From Sthenelais limicola (Eukaryota > Annelida > Polychaeta > Phyllodocida > Sigalionidae): a stretch of DNA of 64,000 nt. Positions 52,106-64,000 of this stretch are shown here, piece by piece (position 1 is the stretch's first letter; every line of letters begins with the position of its first letter). The notes under the pieces were generated by a model. That model saw nothing but the letters and a program-made list of their open reading frames with translations, was not told where the DNA came from and searched no databases. The stretch spans positions 149,038,808 through 149,102,807 of the forward strand of contig OW804095.1 of assembly GCA_942159475.1 (NCBI GenBank). Direction: 5' to 3'. The translations under genes and the position numbers were made by a program.

Positions 52106-53241
52106 ATGTGTGCTATAAGCTGATGCCATAATTATTATTAGCCCAGAACAAGGACCGTGACAAGACCGAAATGTCTGTTTAATACATCAATAAATAAATA
52201 ATTTGCATCAGGAAATATGTTTGTGTTTTTTTTGGTTACTCATTGAAGATATTTGTTAACTCTCCTTTACACTTCTTGTATTTCGTCCTGTGACGTCAGC
52301 TCCATATACCATGGTCATTATATGCACTATTTATAAGAGGTACTTTTGAAAGTATACACTACCATAAGTCAACAAAATGTTTTTTAAATGTATTATATAT
52401 ATTCCCTTTTAGATTATTAGCGGCATATATAATAAATGAGTTAACTAACTCGTTGGCTTCAGTCGCTTGATCTTTGCTGTGTAACTAGCTCATGCGATAT
52501 TCTCTCTTCAACCAACTCGTTTTTTTTTAAAACAAACAAACCTATTTTCTTCTTTGCCAACGACCGTATACTACCGGCTATAGGCATAGCACCATATATA
52601 TATATATCACTTTTTCTATGTATGAGGATACTATTTCTGAATCATTTTTTCTGTTTCCAGGTCATTTCCAGGGCAAAATATAATATGGTCGCCGCCTCGA
52701 AACAAAAATGTCATATCTCAGTTCCAGTCAGGACTAGATAGATGTGTAATACTATTTTCTTTAGGTTCAAAATGATAGGGAATCCATTTCTGAAGCCGTT
52801 TTCAAAAAATATTTTATTAATTTAGGCCTTTAATCTAAATGAAAATGAGACTATTCAAGCCTAAAATACCGTATGTAAAATCATATACTTTTTTAATTAT
52901 ATTGACCTTACATTGCGCACAAACAAGTTTGTCTTTTTTTAAATTCCTTTGATCTCATACTCAACACAATGACATATATACCAATATTAAGCCGGAAATT
53001 ATTAAGAGATAAGTTGCATTATAGGTTTCTATTAAAAGGATGCGCAGTCTTTCGTAATTTATCACCTTATCCGCCCAATTAAGAACCCAATTGACTACAT
53101 ATTTTCTTAAAACGAATACAAACATTAAGGGATATCAACGAAAAACTGTAAGTGTTTACAGAGCTTTCCCTTCATATATGCATTCAAAAAACGATTAAAC
53201 CAAACAATTCAAAATAACAAAACAAAATTACTTTAAGTTTG
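52106..53241. other. Gene-free interval between the secreted-protein gene and SDHAF2
   Basis: AT-rich, with no ORF, array or recognisable element; includes the convergent 3' flanks of the two genes. Confidence 0.4.
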
Positions 53242-53441
53242 TTTATTAACACAGTTACACATCAACATTATTTACACGATTTTGCTTTTTGGAGACATTC
53301 CTATTACATTCTTTGGGAGGTCCACCATTGAAAGTATGGCATTATATGCATCCAAGACCCCCGCATACAGCTGACATAGAATCGACTCATGATTTCATAT
53401 ACATTTTCAAGATCTATTGTTATTTATCATAATTAGTCGTT

Positions 53442-55287
53442 TTAAAGAGGAGGCTGAACGAATCTCTCTTCCATTTCTTTATTTTCTGCGTGATCTTGAA
53501 TCATCTTAAGGACTTCTGTATCATATTCTTCAGGGGCTGGTTTTCTTTTGATGATCCAATCATATATATCCCAATCGTTGGTAGGCTGATTTATCAATGT
53601 ATCGTAGACATCCAATTGTTTTTCTGTTAGCGTCGATAGATATCTTCCGGCAAAGGTGCTGTAAAATGGAAATCAGAAGAAATATTTTTGTTAAATGGTG
53701 AAGGGAAAAGACCTTTACTCTCAATTACCCAAACTTATCATCTTAAATAACATTCACATACAAATAACGACGTTTTAGAAGCCCTGTAGCAAAAACAACT
53801 CCACAGAATCCTCCAAAATTTCGGTCAAATGCTTTGTAGATTGGTTGGAAAAGAATGGAAGAAAATATAGAAAATATTTTGTTTTTTACTGACATTAACT
53901 GAGAGTGCAGCTCTAAATCCATTGACTATCTTAAAATACCTTGATATGGAAATAATGGAAAGAAGAAACGTTCACCCAAGTCTTTGTGTTAACAGTAAAA
54001 TTCATTTGAAGCAGTCATAAAAGTTAACTCGACATGAGTCGAAAAATATTGAGACCTATTCAATATAGCACTCACATACAGGCTTTTTTATTTGAACAAA
54101 GTATTACAAAACATCTTTAAAATTGATGGTATGATCATATCATACCATGACTACTAACATCATTTTCACTCATCCAATCATTTTATCATCCCCAATCATA
54201 AAAAAATATAATTATAAATATAAGGCTAAAACTCTTTTCCAATTTATGTACAATGTTTTGTAATAAACATGTGAAATTAAAAAAAATTGTTCAAATGTTG
54301 ATGCTGTTAACAGCATCGAGAATCTGGGCACAACGAAAAAAGAAATGTTTCAAGCAGCTGTGGGATTCTCACCTGAGTAAAATTCCATTTTCAAGCATTC
54401 CCCGCTTCCTGCTCTGGTACAACAATCTTGCCTTCTTGATGTCGACAGTTTCATTGTCCTTGTGTTTATACGCAGGAATAGGTACAAACATGTGTTCATC
54501 CGGGTGCTCTACTTCATTGTTCTCATCACTATATTGGCGAACAGCACACTGTCCAGCTGGTATCAGTTGTCTGGATGTCAAGATCTGAAGAAAATATTGT
54601 TTTAATATCTAGAGCTTTTTACAATAGTGAAAACATATTACAGATCACCGAGACATAAAATGACACGTTTCTGTTTTAGACACAATTTTTTAAATATAAT
54701 TTATTAATTAATACCATGAATGATAGATGGTATTATAATATATAGAATTTAATAGCATGGTAGATATTCTTCTAAGCTTTAATCTCTCCAGTTACTAGAA
54801 AGATACAGGTTACATGTGTAGATAGTATAATATGGGCATAAAATTCTGACTCAACTGACAGCTCCAGAAAATTACAAGGCTTTCTCAGGTTTGCTTTACA
54901 AAATCAAAGCAGGCCCAGTAGAGAGAGGAAAAATGTTGTCAAGGGCACAGAAAAAATAAGCTAAAATAAGTCATGCAAAATGATTAGAGGCCTCAGGCAG
55001 TCAGATCAGCAAATATGACATCATACAGATACTGGAAACATTACGAGCATTCGCTCACATCTAAAAACACCCCAGTGGCAGTGCCGGAGAACTGTCACTG
55101 TGCCTTTAAATACTTACATAATAAACTCAAGTTGAACTTGCAAGTTCAGGACTGGGCGATAAATGGGGAGCCTCAGAATTCACCTCTGTAAAACAATGTA
55201 CAAGTAATAAAATATAACAAACAACAACTCTGTAATACTAACCCTTTGGACACAACGAATTAGCGATGGTTTCGCGAGCCAACTCAT
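53442..55287 (-). CDS. SDHAF2: Succinate dehydrogenase assembly factor 2, mitochondrial
   Basis: Promotes covalent attachment of FAD to the flavoprotein subunit of succinate dehydrogenase (complex II) in the mitochondrial matrix. Exons 55287-55243, 54584-54373 and 53658-53442 give 157 residues, close to the human length of about 166. The introns have consistent phases (0, then 2). Family hallmarks are [34 protein letters not shown] and NDWDIYDW followed by KPAPEEY. I chose the Met at 55287 because [15 protein letters not shown] plus the following Arg-containing residues read as a mitochondrial presequence. An in-frame Met at 55362 would add 25 less suitable residues and lies in the shared promoter. 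A minus-strand AATAAA signal is at about 53247-53242. Confidence 0.93.
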
Positions 55288-55544
55288 GTTTTCCAGTCTG
55301 GGAATTCTGCAAAGGTGGAAAGAATTCTGCAGGCCGCAAAGAGGATGCTCAGTGGCGCCCACGTGTAGCGTAAGGAGGAACCACAGAATTCGGTCACTTA
55401 TTTTTTAATGCCCCAAGCGGCCCAGTGACCCAGATCGCGGTGCCTGGGTGGATCACAGAGTGTGGACATCTGTCTTGTGTATCTGAAGTTATTGATCACA
55501 TTTAGCCTTCACAGGTTAGATCTAACCTCGGATCAGGACCAGCA
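55288..55544. promoter_or_regulatory. Probable bidirectional promoter between SDHAF2 and ethanolamine kinase
   Basis: The two start codons face away from each other across 257 bp. The interval is relatively GC-rich, lacks an obvious TATA box and contains an E-box CACGTG at 55360-55365. Such head-to-head TATA-less spacing is typical of bidirectional housekeeping promoters. The role is inferred from layout only. Confidence 0.55.
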
Positions 55545-58500
55545 ATGGCTTCGTCTACTGAGAAAAGTGGAACTATTGTTCTAGATTACACTGTCGATGA
55601 GAATGACATCAAAGGGGGCGCAATTGTCATTTTAAAATCCCTGAGGCCATCGTGGAAAGAGGAGGACATGAAATTCATGGTAGGCACACATATAATAGGG
55701 TCACTAGCCCGAATAAGCAGCTAGGCGATCACCATTTGTCACTACTTAAATATTGGTCTTGTTTGGCTCCCGGCTTTGCTCACACATAGATAATTGTTTT
55801 CTGTCTCCAAATCTCAGAATCATTTCTCCTCTACATAGTCATTTCAAGTTTAAGTTAAAAGTAAAATAAACAATCAAATAAAATTAATATTTGCAATGAA
55901 GTTATTATTGGCCTGGCCCTGGGATTGCTCTTGGTTCATCCTACTCAGGCTACTGAGAGTCATAGTCATTATATATTGTAATACATATCTTTTGTTTTCT
56001 AGATTTCTATTCACCAGATTATTTTTTTGCACTCACTAGATCTAATTGATATTCTTTTATTTTTTAAAATTTTTATGAGCTGTTTTAATTTTGTTTTAAT
56101 TGGTCAACAGCCACAATACAATGCAGTTTTATCGGATTTCTCTTATACTGTTAAAGTATCTAATCTTAAAATAGTCCGGGCTAACATTTTGTGAATCGAT
56201 ACAGATTTAAAAGTTTAAAATGTTGCGCCCCACAATACAACAGTCCATGTGCATGTATTCTGCTGCTTCACTGACAGATATATGTGGGCCTCTTGATGGC
56301 ACTCAAGTTCTGATTTTGTATAATCCAGCGAGGGAACCTATATTAGATTTGATTATTAGATAGGGGCCATTCAGCCTTAAGTCTGTACATGTACTTTAAT
56401 ATTCATTAGATTTGATTTGATACATTACATGCGATGTTAGCTATTTAGATATAGTTGAATTCAGAGAAACAGAAAGTTCCTTCATTGAATGAAAAGCCTT
56501 ATACATTTTCGTTTCATCTAATACATCCCTGTGTCAACACAACTGTGTACACTAGGTATAAAGCACATGCAGCAGCTGGCCGATACATTTTATATTGCCA
56601 TTACCGGCAACCATTTACAACTCCTATTCATATCCCTTAGCTGTTTTATACTGTATAAAAAGGATAGATCTTTATCGTATCTAGAATGCAATGATTCCGT
56701 CCAAGTATAGTATGAACCACCAGGAAGATTTAAAGATTTTTAACCTTACTATTTTATTTCATTATATAAAATAAGATAATGTAAGGTAAGGTGATATTCC
56801 ATCACACGTCTCACACTGTTAGCTCCCTTGCAATGGAGAGAAACATGAACAGAACTTGAGACCTCGGAAGACAAAGTCATTTTTGTATCATATTCCTGTT
56901 GTTAATTCATGATAACTGAAGATAAGAGACTCAAGATAATCTAAAATACATTGCATTACAATAGTAAGTTATAGGGGAATTTTCCTCCACCGATAGTTAG
57001 CGGAATGTTCCCTCCATCACTATGTCTGTATTGTTCCGTCGCCCCACTTGTGGAGTATATATGGGGGGGGGGCTTGTATTTGACCCTGTAACCCCCAGAG
57101 TCGTGCCTGGTGTGCCATTGTCATTGCCAGCCCCCCGACCCCCACCCCTACCCCCACCCGCCCCTTGTTCTATACAACTATATAAGCTGTCCAGGCAGAA
57201 TATCTAAACCAACAATTAAGTACAGAATTAAAGGATTTGTCCAGAACTTGACTGAAGATTCAATCAAATTCCCTCAATATACCGAGACCATTACAGAAGG
57301 TTTTCCCTAGTATTTTACAGAAATTTACAAAAGAATGAGTGAGTTTCTTGGACAGTATTGATAATTTTGAAATCCGAGTGTACGGTGATACTAAAGATTG
57401 ATGCCCCTTATTTTATACATGTTAACTGTAATGATTAAAATATAACTATGTCGATGTATTATTTTTTCCAGAATTTCACTGAAGGTATTACAAACAAACT
57501 CATAGGTTGCTATGACAAAGCTGACACTGAGAAAGAAGACGGAATTGTGATGAGGATTTATGGAGCTAAAACTGACCTGATTATAGACCGGGAGATGGAG
57601 ATCAGAAACATGCAGGTGAGTCAGGTGGCTGGGTCAATCAGTTGTAAATATTATAATTTAGTTAATAATATGCGGGGAGGTGTAGACAATAGGGGACTTG
57701 TGTCACTGCATATCTGTTACAGTGCAATAGAACAATAGTTTAGCAACAAATCTATCAGAAAGTAGTTTGGATATTTTCAACAAGTGTTAAGGGTTAATGT
57801 TAATTGTAGAATGAATATTGTAAATTGTATGTTGTTCAAATCATATACAGACTGTTTAATTTAGTTAAGTGCACCCAGGAAGACCTGTCGCTCACAGATG
57901 GGACCGCCCTATTTCCATAATTATGATTGCATCTCATGACATGCAACCCCCAAACCACCACACACACACACAACCACCACCACACACACACCACCACCAC
58001 CACCACCACCACACACCTTAATCTTTTAAGATATTTGTCTTTTATCAGAATTTACACGCTCCTAATGCAGAATATTCCTATAACAACTGAATTATTTGTA
58101 TAATTTTGCTCAGATCCTGCACGCTGCTAAATGCGCTGCTGCCTTCTATGCTCGGTTCAATAACGGCATCGCCTACGCCTTCGTACCTGGAGAGTGCCTG
58201 GATGCAGACAACATCAGGTTGCCAGAGGTGTACAAGTAAGTAGACGCAGTGTGGGACGGAAGACCTAAATATTTTTCAGAGCTTCGGATCACTACCATTG
58301 AAGTCAATAAATAAAATCCAAAAATTCAGTCCTCTTTGGAATCCAGACAACCAATCAACGGGTTAAAAACAGTTTGTAGTGTCGATTTCTCAGAGCAATG
58401 CAACTCTTTTGTTAAACTAAGGTTTATTAGAAGACAAAGTCGCTCAAATATTTACCATTTGGCCATTTAGCTAATTCTCATAGTATACCTGTTATATTTG

Positions 58501-59530
58501 CCTGATCTAAAGGTTCCGTTGAAATGGTTTTTATATTAATTCATTTTGATAGATCTTATGACTTCAATAATAAGTATAGGCTGCCCATATATTTATACAT
58601 GTGTAGGTTTCAATTTACCAGTCTCTTCTTGGCCTGTCTGCCTCTCATACATAATTATATATCACTCGTTTTTCCGATGTAAAAATGAATTGTGATCTTT
58701 AAAGTTGGTGGCTTTCACTATCGCGGAAAGATGATATATTTCATGAAGGAACTAAATTAATAATTTCCTTTCTGTGTTTGTTGCCAGGTTATTGGCAGGC
58801 AGTATGGCAGCCATGCACCTTGTGGACCCTTCTAAACTTGACCTGAAGGACGGGGAAGGGAAGCCAATAGCCATTGACCAGTCACCTTGCTTATTCCCCA
58901 AGACAAGAAGATATATCAACCTTGTTCCCGATGAGTATGATGACCCCAAAACCAACGAAAAGTGAGTTTATCATGGTGTAGTTTAACAAAGTGTGATACA
59001 GTATAATATAGTTTAAAATAGTATATCATTTTTTAATAGATTTTATTATAGCAAAGACATTGAAAAAATATTATGCTCAGAAATTACGTATGTGTTGGAG
59101 GTCCATATCAAAGTTGTACCATAAATCAATAATTGTAATAATGATAATAGAGTTCTTTATTTGCCCAATGGTGTTTTACAAAGAGGAGATGTTTATATCT
59201 GGTGTCAATATTCCAGGGCTTCCAGAATGTGCGTGTTAACATACAATATTTCTAATCAAGAGATTAGATCTAATCTATTTGTTACACCAGAGTTAAGAGT
59301 TCTGTTTAATTTTTACTGGGGTCGCAGTTATAGTTAGAGCTTTGCCCGTCCCGTACCCGTCCCGTCCCACCTGCCATTTCTGCCGGAGCTCCCTCGCCTA
59401 CGCCCCTGCTGCTGCCCTTCCCTGATTCCCGGTCTCCCAGAGACGATTTCATACTCATTTTACTCATCTGCATTTGTACTTATCTGCTTCCTCCTCCTCC
59501 TCCTCCTCCTCCTCCTCCTCCTCCTCCTCC

Positions 59531-59610
<80 letters not shown>

Positions 59611-62352
59611 CTCTTCCTCTTCCTCCTTCTCCTCCTCCTCCTCCTCCTCCTCCTCCTCCACCTCCTCCTCTTCCTCTTCCTCTTCGTCCTCCTCCTCCTC
59701 CTCCTCCTCCTCCTCCTCCTCCTCCTCCTCCGTGTACTCATCATTTGTACTCATCTGCTTGCCTGCTGTTATAACGGAACGCAGCCTTTGTACTATCAAT
59801 TCATAAATGTTTAATTGTTTTGAATGAATTTATGATATTCAGACACATGTACATTTTATTTTACATTGATGCCACTTGCTGAAAACATTTACTTTTGGTC
59901 CAATTTGCTAATAAATCATAGGTCTCACGCACAAGGTCCCTACTTTCAGGCCTGGACCACTCCCTTCCAAACACATCATTCATCATCATGTCATGTAACT
60001 GTTTTTGGTAGAATGAGATTAATTAAAGTGGGTATAACAACATTTGTATCTTTATGTTCTTGTATTTCTTATTCATGCTAATGTTTAATCTATTTCATAG
60101 GTTCAAGTCTGAAATACCGAGTAAGGCTGCTTTATTGGAGGAGTTGGAGCGCATGGAGAAAGCTTTAACACCGCTAGACTCCCCCGTCACCTTCTGTCAC
60201 AACGATATCCTAATCAAGAATACAGTTTATAACAAGGCAAAAAGTAAGTCACTTCCTAATCAAGTATACAGTTTATAACAAGGCAAAAAGTAAGTCACTG
60301 CTTGGTTTATTATTTTAAAAAATGATTTCTTAGTTGGTACATCACCACAGGCAAACAATTCTTTTTGATTCAACGGTTGTAGGGGTTTATTAGACCTATA
60401 TTATCACTTCTTAGTATATTTGGAAAAAAAAACAATTCTCTCTCCTTTCGCTTTCTCTCTCTCCCTTCCTCCCTACCCTCTCTGTCTCCCCCTCTCCCTG
60501 CCTCTCTCTCTCTCTCTCTGCCTCTCTCCCCCTCTCCCTCCATCACTCTCTCTGCCTCTCTCCTCTCCTGTCCCCTCTCCCTTTCTTATTCCTCTTTGTC
60601 TATGTATATTTTCAGCGGGAAGCTTTACTTTATCTACTCAACAAAACTATGGACAGCTAAATTATTCCAAACATTTCTTTATTAATGATAAAACTATTGA
60701 ATTGCTACTTTTTCTTCTCAACAGATAAAATCACGTTCATTGACTACGAATACGGTGCTTACAACTACGAGTATTTTGACATTGGAAACCATTTTGACGA
60801 GTGGGCAGGTCGGTGTAGAAACTATCTAGTTAATATTAATATCATTATTCCTTTAGTTCAAATTTGAAACTATAACAATTTAATTAATGTCAAAGGGGCA
60901 TTCTAACTTCTACTGCAGTAGTAGTTCTTGCAGTTGAACCCATTATATGAACAGGTATAATCAAAAGTGTCTGATGTAAACATTATTTTTAGAACAGTAA
61001 TCATTTTGTATCAAGATAAAATGATGCTATTTACTATATAAACTGTTTCTCTGATCATTCTCCATATAATTGATAATGTTTCAATCACGATGATCAGTCA
61101 CACATGAAAATATCTGGTTGCCCAGTAATGTGTATTTTGTAACTTTTTGTATCGTTAAAAATTAAGACCACAGGCCCGAATAAAAATATTTCAACAACAT
61201 AAAATTGCAAAAAGTAAAGGATTTTCGAACTTAGAGTGGTTACAGTGTTGTTTTGAAAGTTAAATGTGTGAATAATCAATATTTATAACCTCAATATCCT
61301 ATGCTCCACAGGAGTAGATACCGTGGACTATGCCCTCTACCCTGGGAAGGAAATCCAGCTGGATTGGCTGCGGTCCTACTTGGAGCAGAAGGCGGCCATG
61401 GCCGGGGAGAACAGGGCCTTCACTCAGTTTGACCTTGAGACTCTTTATGTGAAGGTCAACCAGTTTGCCCTTGTAAGTACCGTAAAACACATTATATATC
61501 GAATTTGTATTTCTTTCGAAATATATAGATCTATCTTTAATGGACATTGCTTTCTGCTATGCAGGTCTTACAGACTGCCCTTAATTCCAACCATTACCTG
61601 AATAGATATTTTGAATACAAAAAAATCAAACCTATATTATTCGTATTTGCTTCAATCTTTAGTAATACCGGTACCTTATCATGTTTGGGTTGTTCCATGT
61701 TAATCACTGATTACATTAGTAATTCTTCATTGTTACATTATATTTGATATATCTCACAGACTTGATCAATTTCTCTCCAGATGGGCCACCTTTTCTGGGG
61801 CGTGTGGGCGTTGATACAAGCCAAGTATTCCGCTATAGACTTTGACTATCTTGAGTATGTATATTTAACATATACTATAAGGTTTTTACAAACCCAACAA
61901 TGTGTATATATACTATATTATTCATTTGGTAATACTTTTAAATCATCCTATTTCTTTAAGGACAACTATAACGTCAACAAAACATCGTTACAATTTGATG
62001 TTTTTTTCTTTTACCTTTGGTGGAAATTGTTCATATAGTTGGGACAGTCTTACTAGTTTGCTCCAAAGATCCTGTCTGTTGGCTTGTTGTAACCATTTCT
62101 TATTGAAGATTAAACGTAGAAATCGCTTTAATTAACAAGTCATAACATCAAAACTGCTATTATAAGTTTACATTGTTTACCTTCAGTTGTCGTCATATCG
62201 TGATGATATTATGATTGCCTGTTTCCTTGTGTGCTCTCTCTTTCTCTTTCTCTCTCCCTCTTTTTTTCTCTATGTCTCTCTTCCTCCTCTCTATCTGCCT
62301 CTTTCTCCCTATCTCTTCTCTCTCGCCCTCGCTTCCTCCTCTCCCCCCCCCT

Positions 62353-62394
<42 letters not shown>

Positions 62395-62536
62395 TCTCTC
62401 TCCCTCTCTTCCCTTAAGCTATTCTAAATGATAATAATCGTACAATTCTACTTGTTTCAGCTATGGCAAGACTCGCTTGGATGAATACTTCGCTAAGCGG
62501 GACGTGTTCCTAGCATTAAAACTACCTACAAAATGA
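55545..62536 (+). CDS. ETNK: Ethanolamine kinase, 9 exons, complete
   Basis: Phosphorylates ethanolamine with ATP, the first step of the CDP-ethanolamine (Kennedy) pathway, in the cytosol. Exons: 55545-55679, 57472-57615, 58114-58235, 58788-58961, 60101-60243, 60725-60808, 61312-61472, 61781-61854, 62461-62536. All introns are GT/AG with matching phases, yielding 370 residues, in the family's usual range. Motifs: phosphate-binding FTEGITNKLIG (47-57), VMRIYG, the Brenner-type catalytic motif HNDILIKN (225-232, base D227) and the metal-binding motif IDYEYGAYNY (D246) followed by DIGNHFDEWAG. Ethanolamine rather than choline kinase is inferred from length and the GITNKL/RIYG pattern. The C-terminal exon ends RDVFLALKLPTK. 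A poly(A) signal AATAAA lies near 62789. Exon 5 ends in a 46-bp tandem duplication that copies its splice donor. Confidence 0.93.
55868..56030 (-). repeat. Dispersed repeat shared by two gene introns, second copy
   Basis: Inverse copy of 51060-51215 within ethanolamine kinase intron 1. Confidence 0.6.
57951..58018. repeat. (CA)n/(CAC)n microsatellite
   Basis: CACACA and CACCAC runs in ethanolamine kinase intron 2. Confidence 0.85.
59484..59732. repeat. (CTC/TTC)n trinucleotide array, about 250 bp
   Basis: A nearly pure polypyrimidine triplet array in ethanolamine kinase intron 4. Poly-Ser, poly-Glu and poly-Arg ORFs on the two strands are artefacts of it. Confidence 0.95.
60204..60296 (+). 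repeat. 46-bp tandem duplication across exon 5 donor of ethanolamine kinase
   Basis: The unit (CCTAATCAAG(A/T)ATACAGTTTA to AAGTAAGTCACT) occurs twice. The first copy holds the coding end of exon 5 and donor GTAAGT at 60244; the second copy carries an identical donor at 60290, in the intron. Confidence 0.9.
60435..60600. repeat. CT-rich tract (ethanolamine kinase intron 5)
   Basis: TCTCTC/CCCTC low complexity. Confidence 0.85.
62225..62416. repeat. CT-rich tract just upstream of the last ethanolamine kinase exon
   Basis: About 190 bp of TCTCTC/CCCTCC ending 45 bp before the exon 9 acceptor; it may extend the polypyrimidine context. Confidence 0.85.
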
Positions 62537-62539
62537 GCC

Positions 62540-64000
62540 AGAAGTTAATTATATCTGTTGTTTGTGAAAGGCTATAAAAGAGTACAAATGCGCGGGAGAC
62601 CGTTCATCGGAGATCTGTACACGAGTTGATGTAAATGAGTCTTCGAACATAGAAGGAATGGATCAAATGAGTTAGGTTTTGCGGTTTCTTTTTTTTTTTT
62701 TTATTCATTTAAGGCCAATAGAATATTTAAATAGTTTACATGAAAAAACGCACTGTCCACCATGGACTAATTGAGGCGTTGCCTTGTTAATAAAATTATA
62801 TTCGAGTAAATCTCACTCTACTTCATTTACCTTAGAAATATAATCCATTATCACTTACTACTGAAACTGGCATAATATACGGTTGTTTCTTTTTAAATTC
62901 TGGATGATGTTAGCGGTCTAATGAACCATTTTTTGTATGCTAAATTCTATACATTGATTTAGTGTCGATACCCCAAACATTATCATATATATTTTTTGGT
63001 TGGGGTCAAGAAGTAAGTAAAATAAAAATCCTAAACTAAATTGATTAAAGCTACAGATGTTCACATTGATTATAAGATTTTCCAATTTATGTCTTATTAC
63101 CGCCCCTTATTTATAAGGTAGAACAAAACACTCCTGTCCGACTGACGGTCGGTAATTGAAATTGAAATTAAAAGACGTGTACATTTGCATGCACATAACT
63201 CAGCTGTTACGAGAGTTCAACTTGCCAATACTCCATATTTGTGGACCAATCGCCCTGAGATTTTCTTGTGATAATTTTAAAAATGAATGTGCCAACTTAT
63301 TGTTAATGTGTCAATTCGGCCCTCAAAGGCTAAATACGGTCATTATTACAGGAAAAATAAGATATGTCTGGTATTTATACCTGTGTGTGCTAGATTTATT
63401 TTGCTGTTTACTAAGTATTGAAAACCATGAGGTGTTTAATTTTAATGATTGATGATTTTAGCGATAGACTTTTTAAAAAAATAATAAGTAATTTGTCATC
63501 TTCATGGCTGTATTTGCACGATCATTTATTGACATGTTATGACATGGATGTTTGTTACCAGCCAATTTACCACCAAAACCTTTAGCGGGGTCTCGGCAAT
63601 AAAAGGAATAGAAGGCGGATAAGGGATTATGTTATTATCCGTCACAATGTATACATTCCCACTGCAGCCTGTTGCTCCCGCCACCAGGCCCTAGTCACCC
63701 GTGCCTTCAAGTATTATGTTTATAACATTCAATAAAAAAAATATACCTTTGCGGATTATTAATATTCCAGCTAATCTGTTATACAAATCAATCATACTGT
63801 TGATTAAAGATCGTACCAGAGTACAATTGGTAAGAAGGCCTACCAATTGTCAATATAAAAAGATATAAATGAGATTTATAACTTATTTTATGACATTGAC
63901 AGACCGTGTGTTGTATGAGGAAAATATGCCATTTATACTCGTTATTTGTTAAACATTTCTGCACAAGTCGTTTTGTATATCAATACAAAATAGCAAGTGT
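62540..64000. other. 3' flank of ethanolamine kinase, no further gene seen
   Basis: AT-rich, with a poly(A) signal near 62789 and a minus-oriented retroposon tail at 62690-62722. A 98-residue ORF at 63156-63452 has no recognisable similarity. Confidence 0.4.

Noticed and set aside
55288..55362. Longer SDHAF2 N-terminus from Met at 55362
   Set aside because: The added 25 residues lack presequence character and overlap the E-box; the Met at 55287 starts a typical mitochondrial presequence.
59460..59806. Poly-Glu, poly-Arg and poly-Ser ORFs
   Set aside because: Trinucleotide (CTC/TTC)n array inside an ethanolamine kinase intron.

Overview
The window looks like intron-rich nuclear DNA from a non-vertebrate animal, most likely a marine lophotrochozoan such as a mollusc. 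The exact group is inference. Supporting this are canonical GT/AG introns, animal-specific genes (YEATS2, a TRIM-NHL protein, SDHAF2, ethanolamine kinase), dense tandem arrays, tRNA-derived SINEs, many small terminal-inverted-repeat (TIR) elements and a tyrosine-recombinase retrotransposon. No bacterial-style operons are present.

Region by region. 1-12.2 kb has no recognisable gene: pyrimidine/purine tracts, a 20-bp minisatellite, SINE pieces, several copies of a 235-bp TIR element and a miniature solo-LTR-like element. 12.28-15.60 kb (+) is a single-exon TRIM-NHL gene whose RING finger is split by about 415 residues of disordered, proline- and tyrosine-rich sequence. 17.4-20.9 kb holds two minisatellites (47-bp and 48-bp units), the second interrupted by a 1.36-kb hAT-like element. 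20.96-33.74 kb (-) carries eleven coding exons of YEATS2, the histone-acyl reader of the ATAC complex. Its introns contain a 37-copy 60-bp array, a solo LTR, hAT-like MITEs and three copies of one retroposon tail. The last YEATS2 exon(s) were not found.

38.04-43.53 kb is an almost intact Ngaro/PAT-type tyrosine-recombinase retrotransposon: gag, reverse transcriptase/RNase H and recombinase ORFs with A1-B1-A2-B2 split direct repeats. It appears to have landed inside the terminal repeat of an older MITE without a target duplication. 43.5-49.6 kb is mostly non-coding, with a tRNA-derived SINE and strong palindromes. 49.71-51.70 kb (+) encodes a four-exon, 151-residue secreted cysteine-rich protein that I do not recognise. 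53.44-55.29 kb (-) is SDHAF2, the succinate dehydrogenase flavinylation factor. 55.55-62.54 kb (+) is a complete nine-exon ethanolamine kinase. These two genes are head to head with 257 bp between their start codons. 62.5-64 kb has no gene that I can see.

The genes do not form one pathway. SDHAF2 (mitochondrial complex II assembly) and ethanolamine kinase (phosphatidylethanolamine synthesis) probably share a bidirectional promoter. YEATS2 and the TRIM-NHL gene converge, and YEATS2 may extend across the TRIM gene. The most notable observations are the split RING finger, the secreted CD(E/D)GYIC-repeat protein, the five variable-stem hairpins 3' of the recombinase ORF, the two TSD-flanked length forms of one LTR, and a tandem duplication that copies an ethanolamine kinase splice donor.
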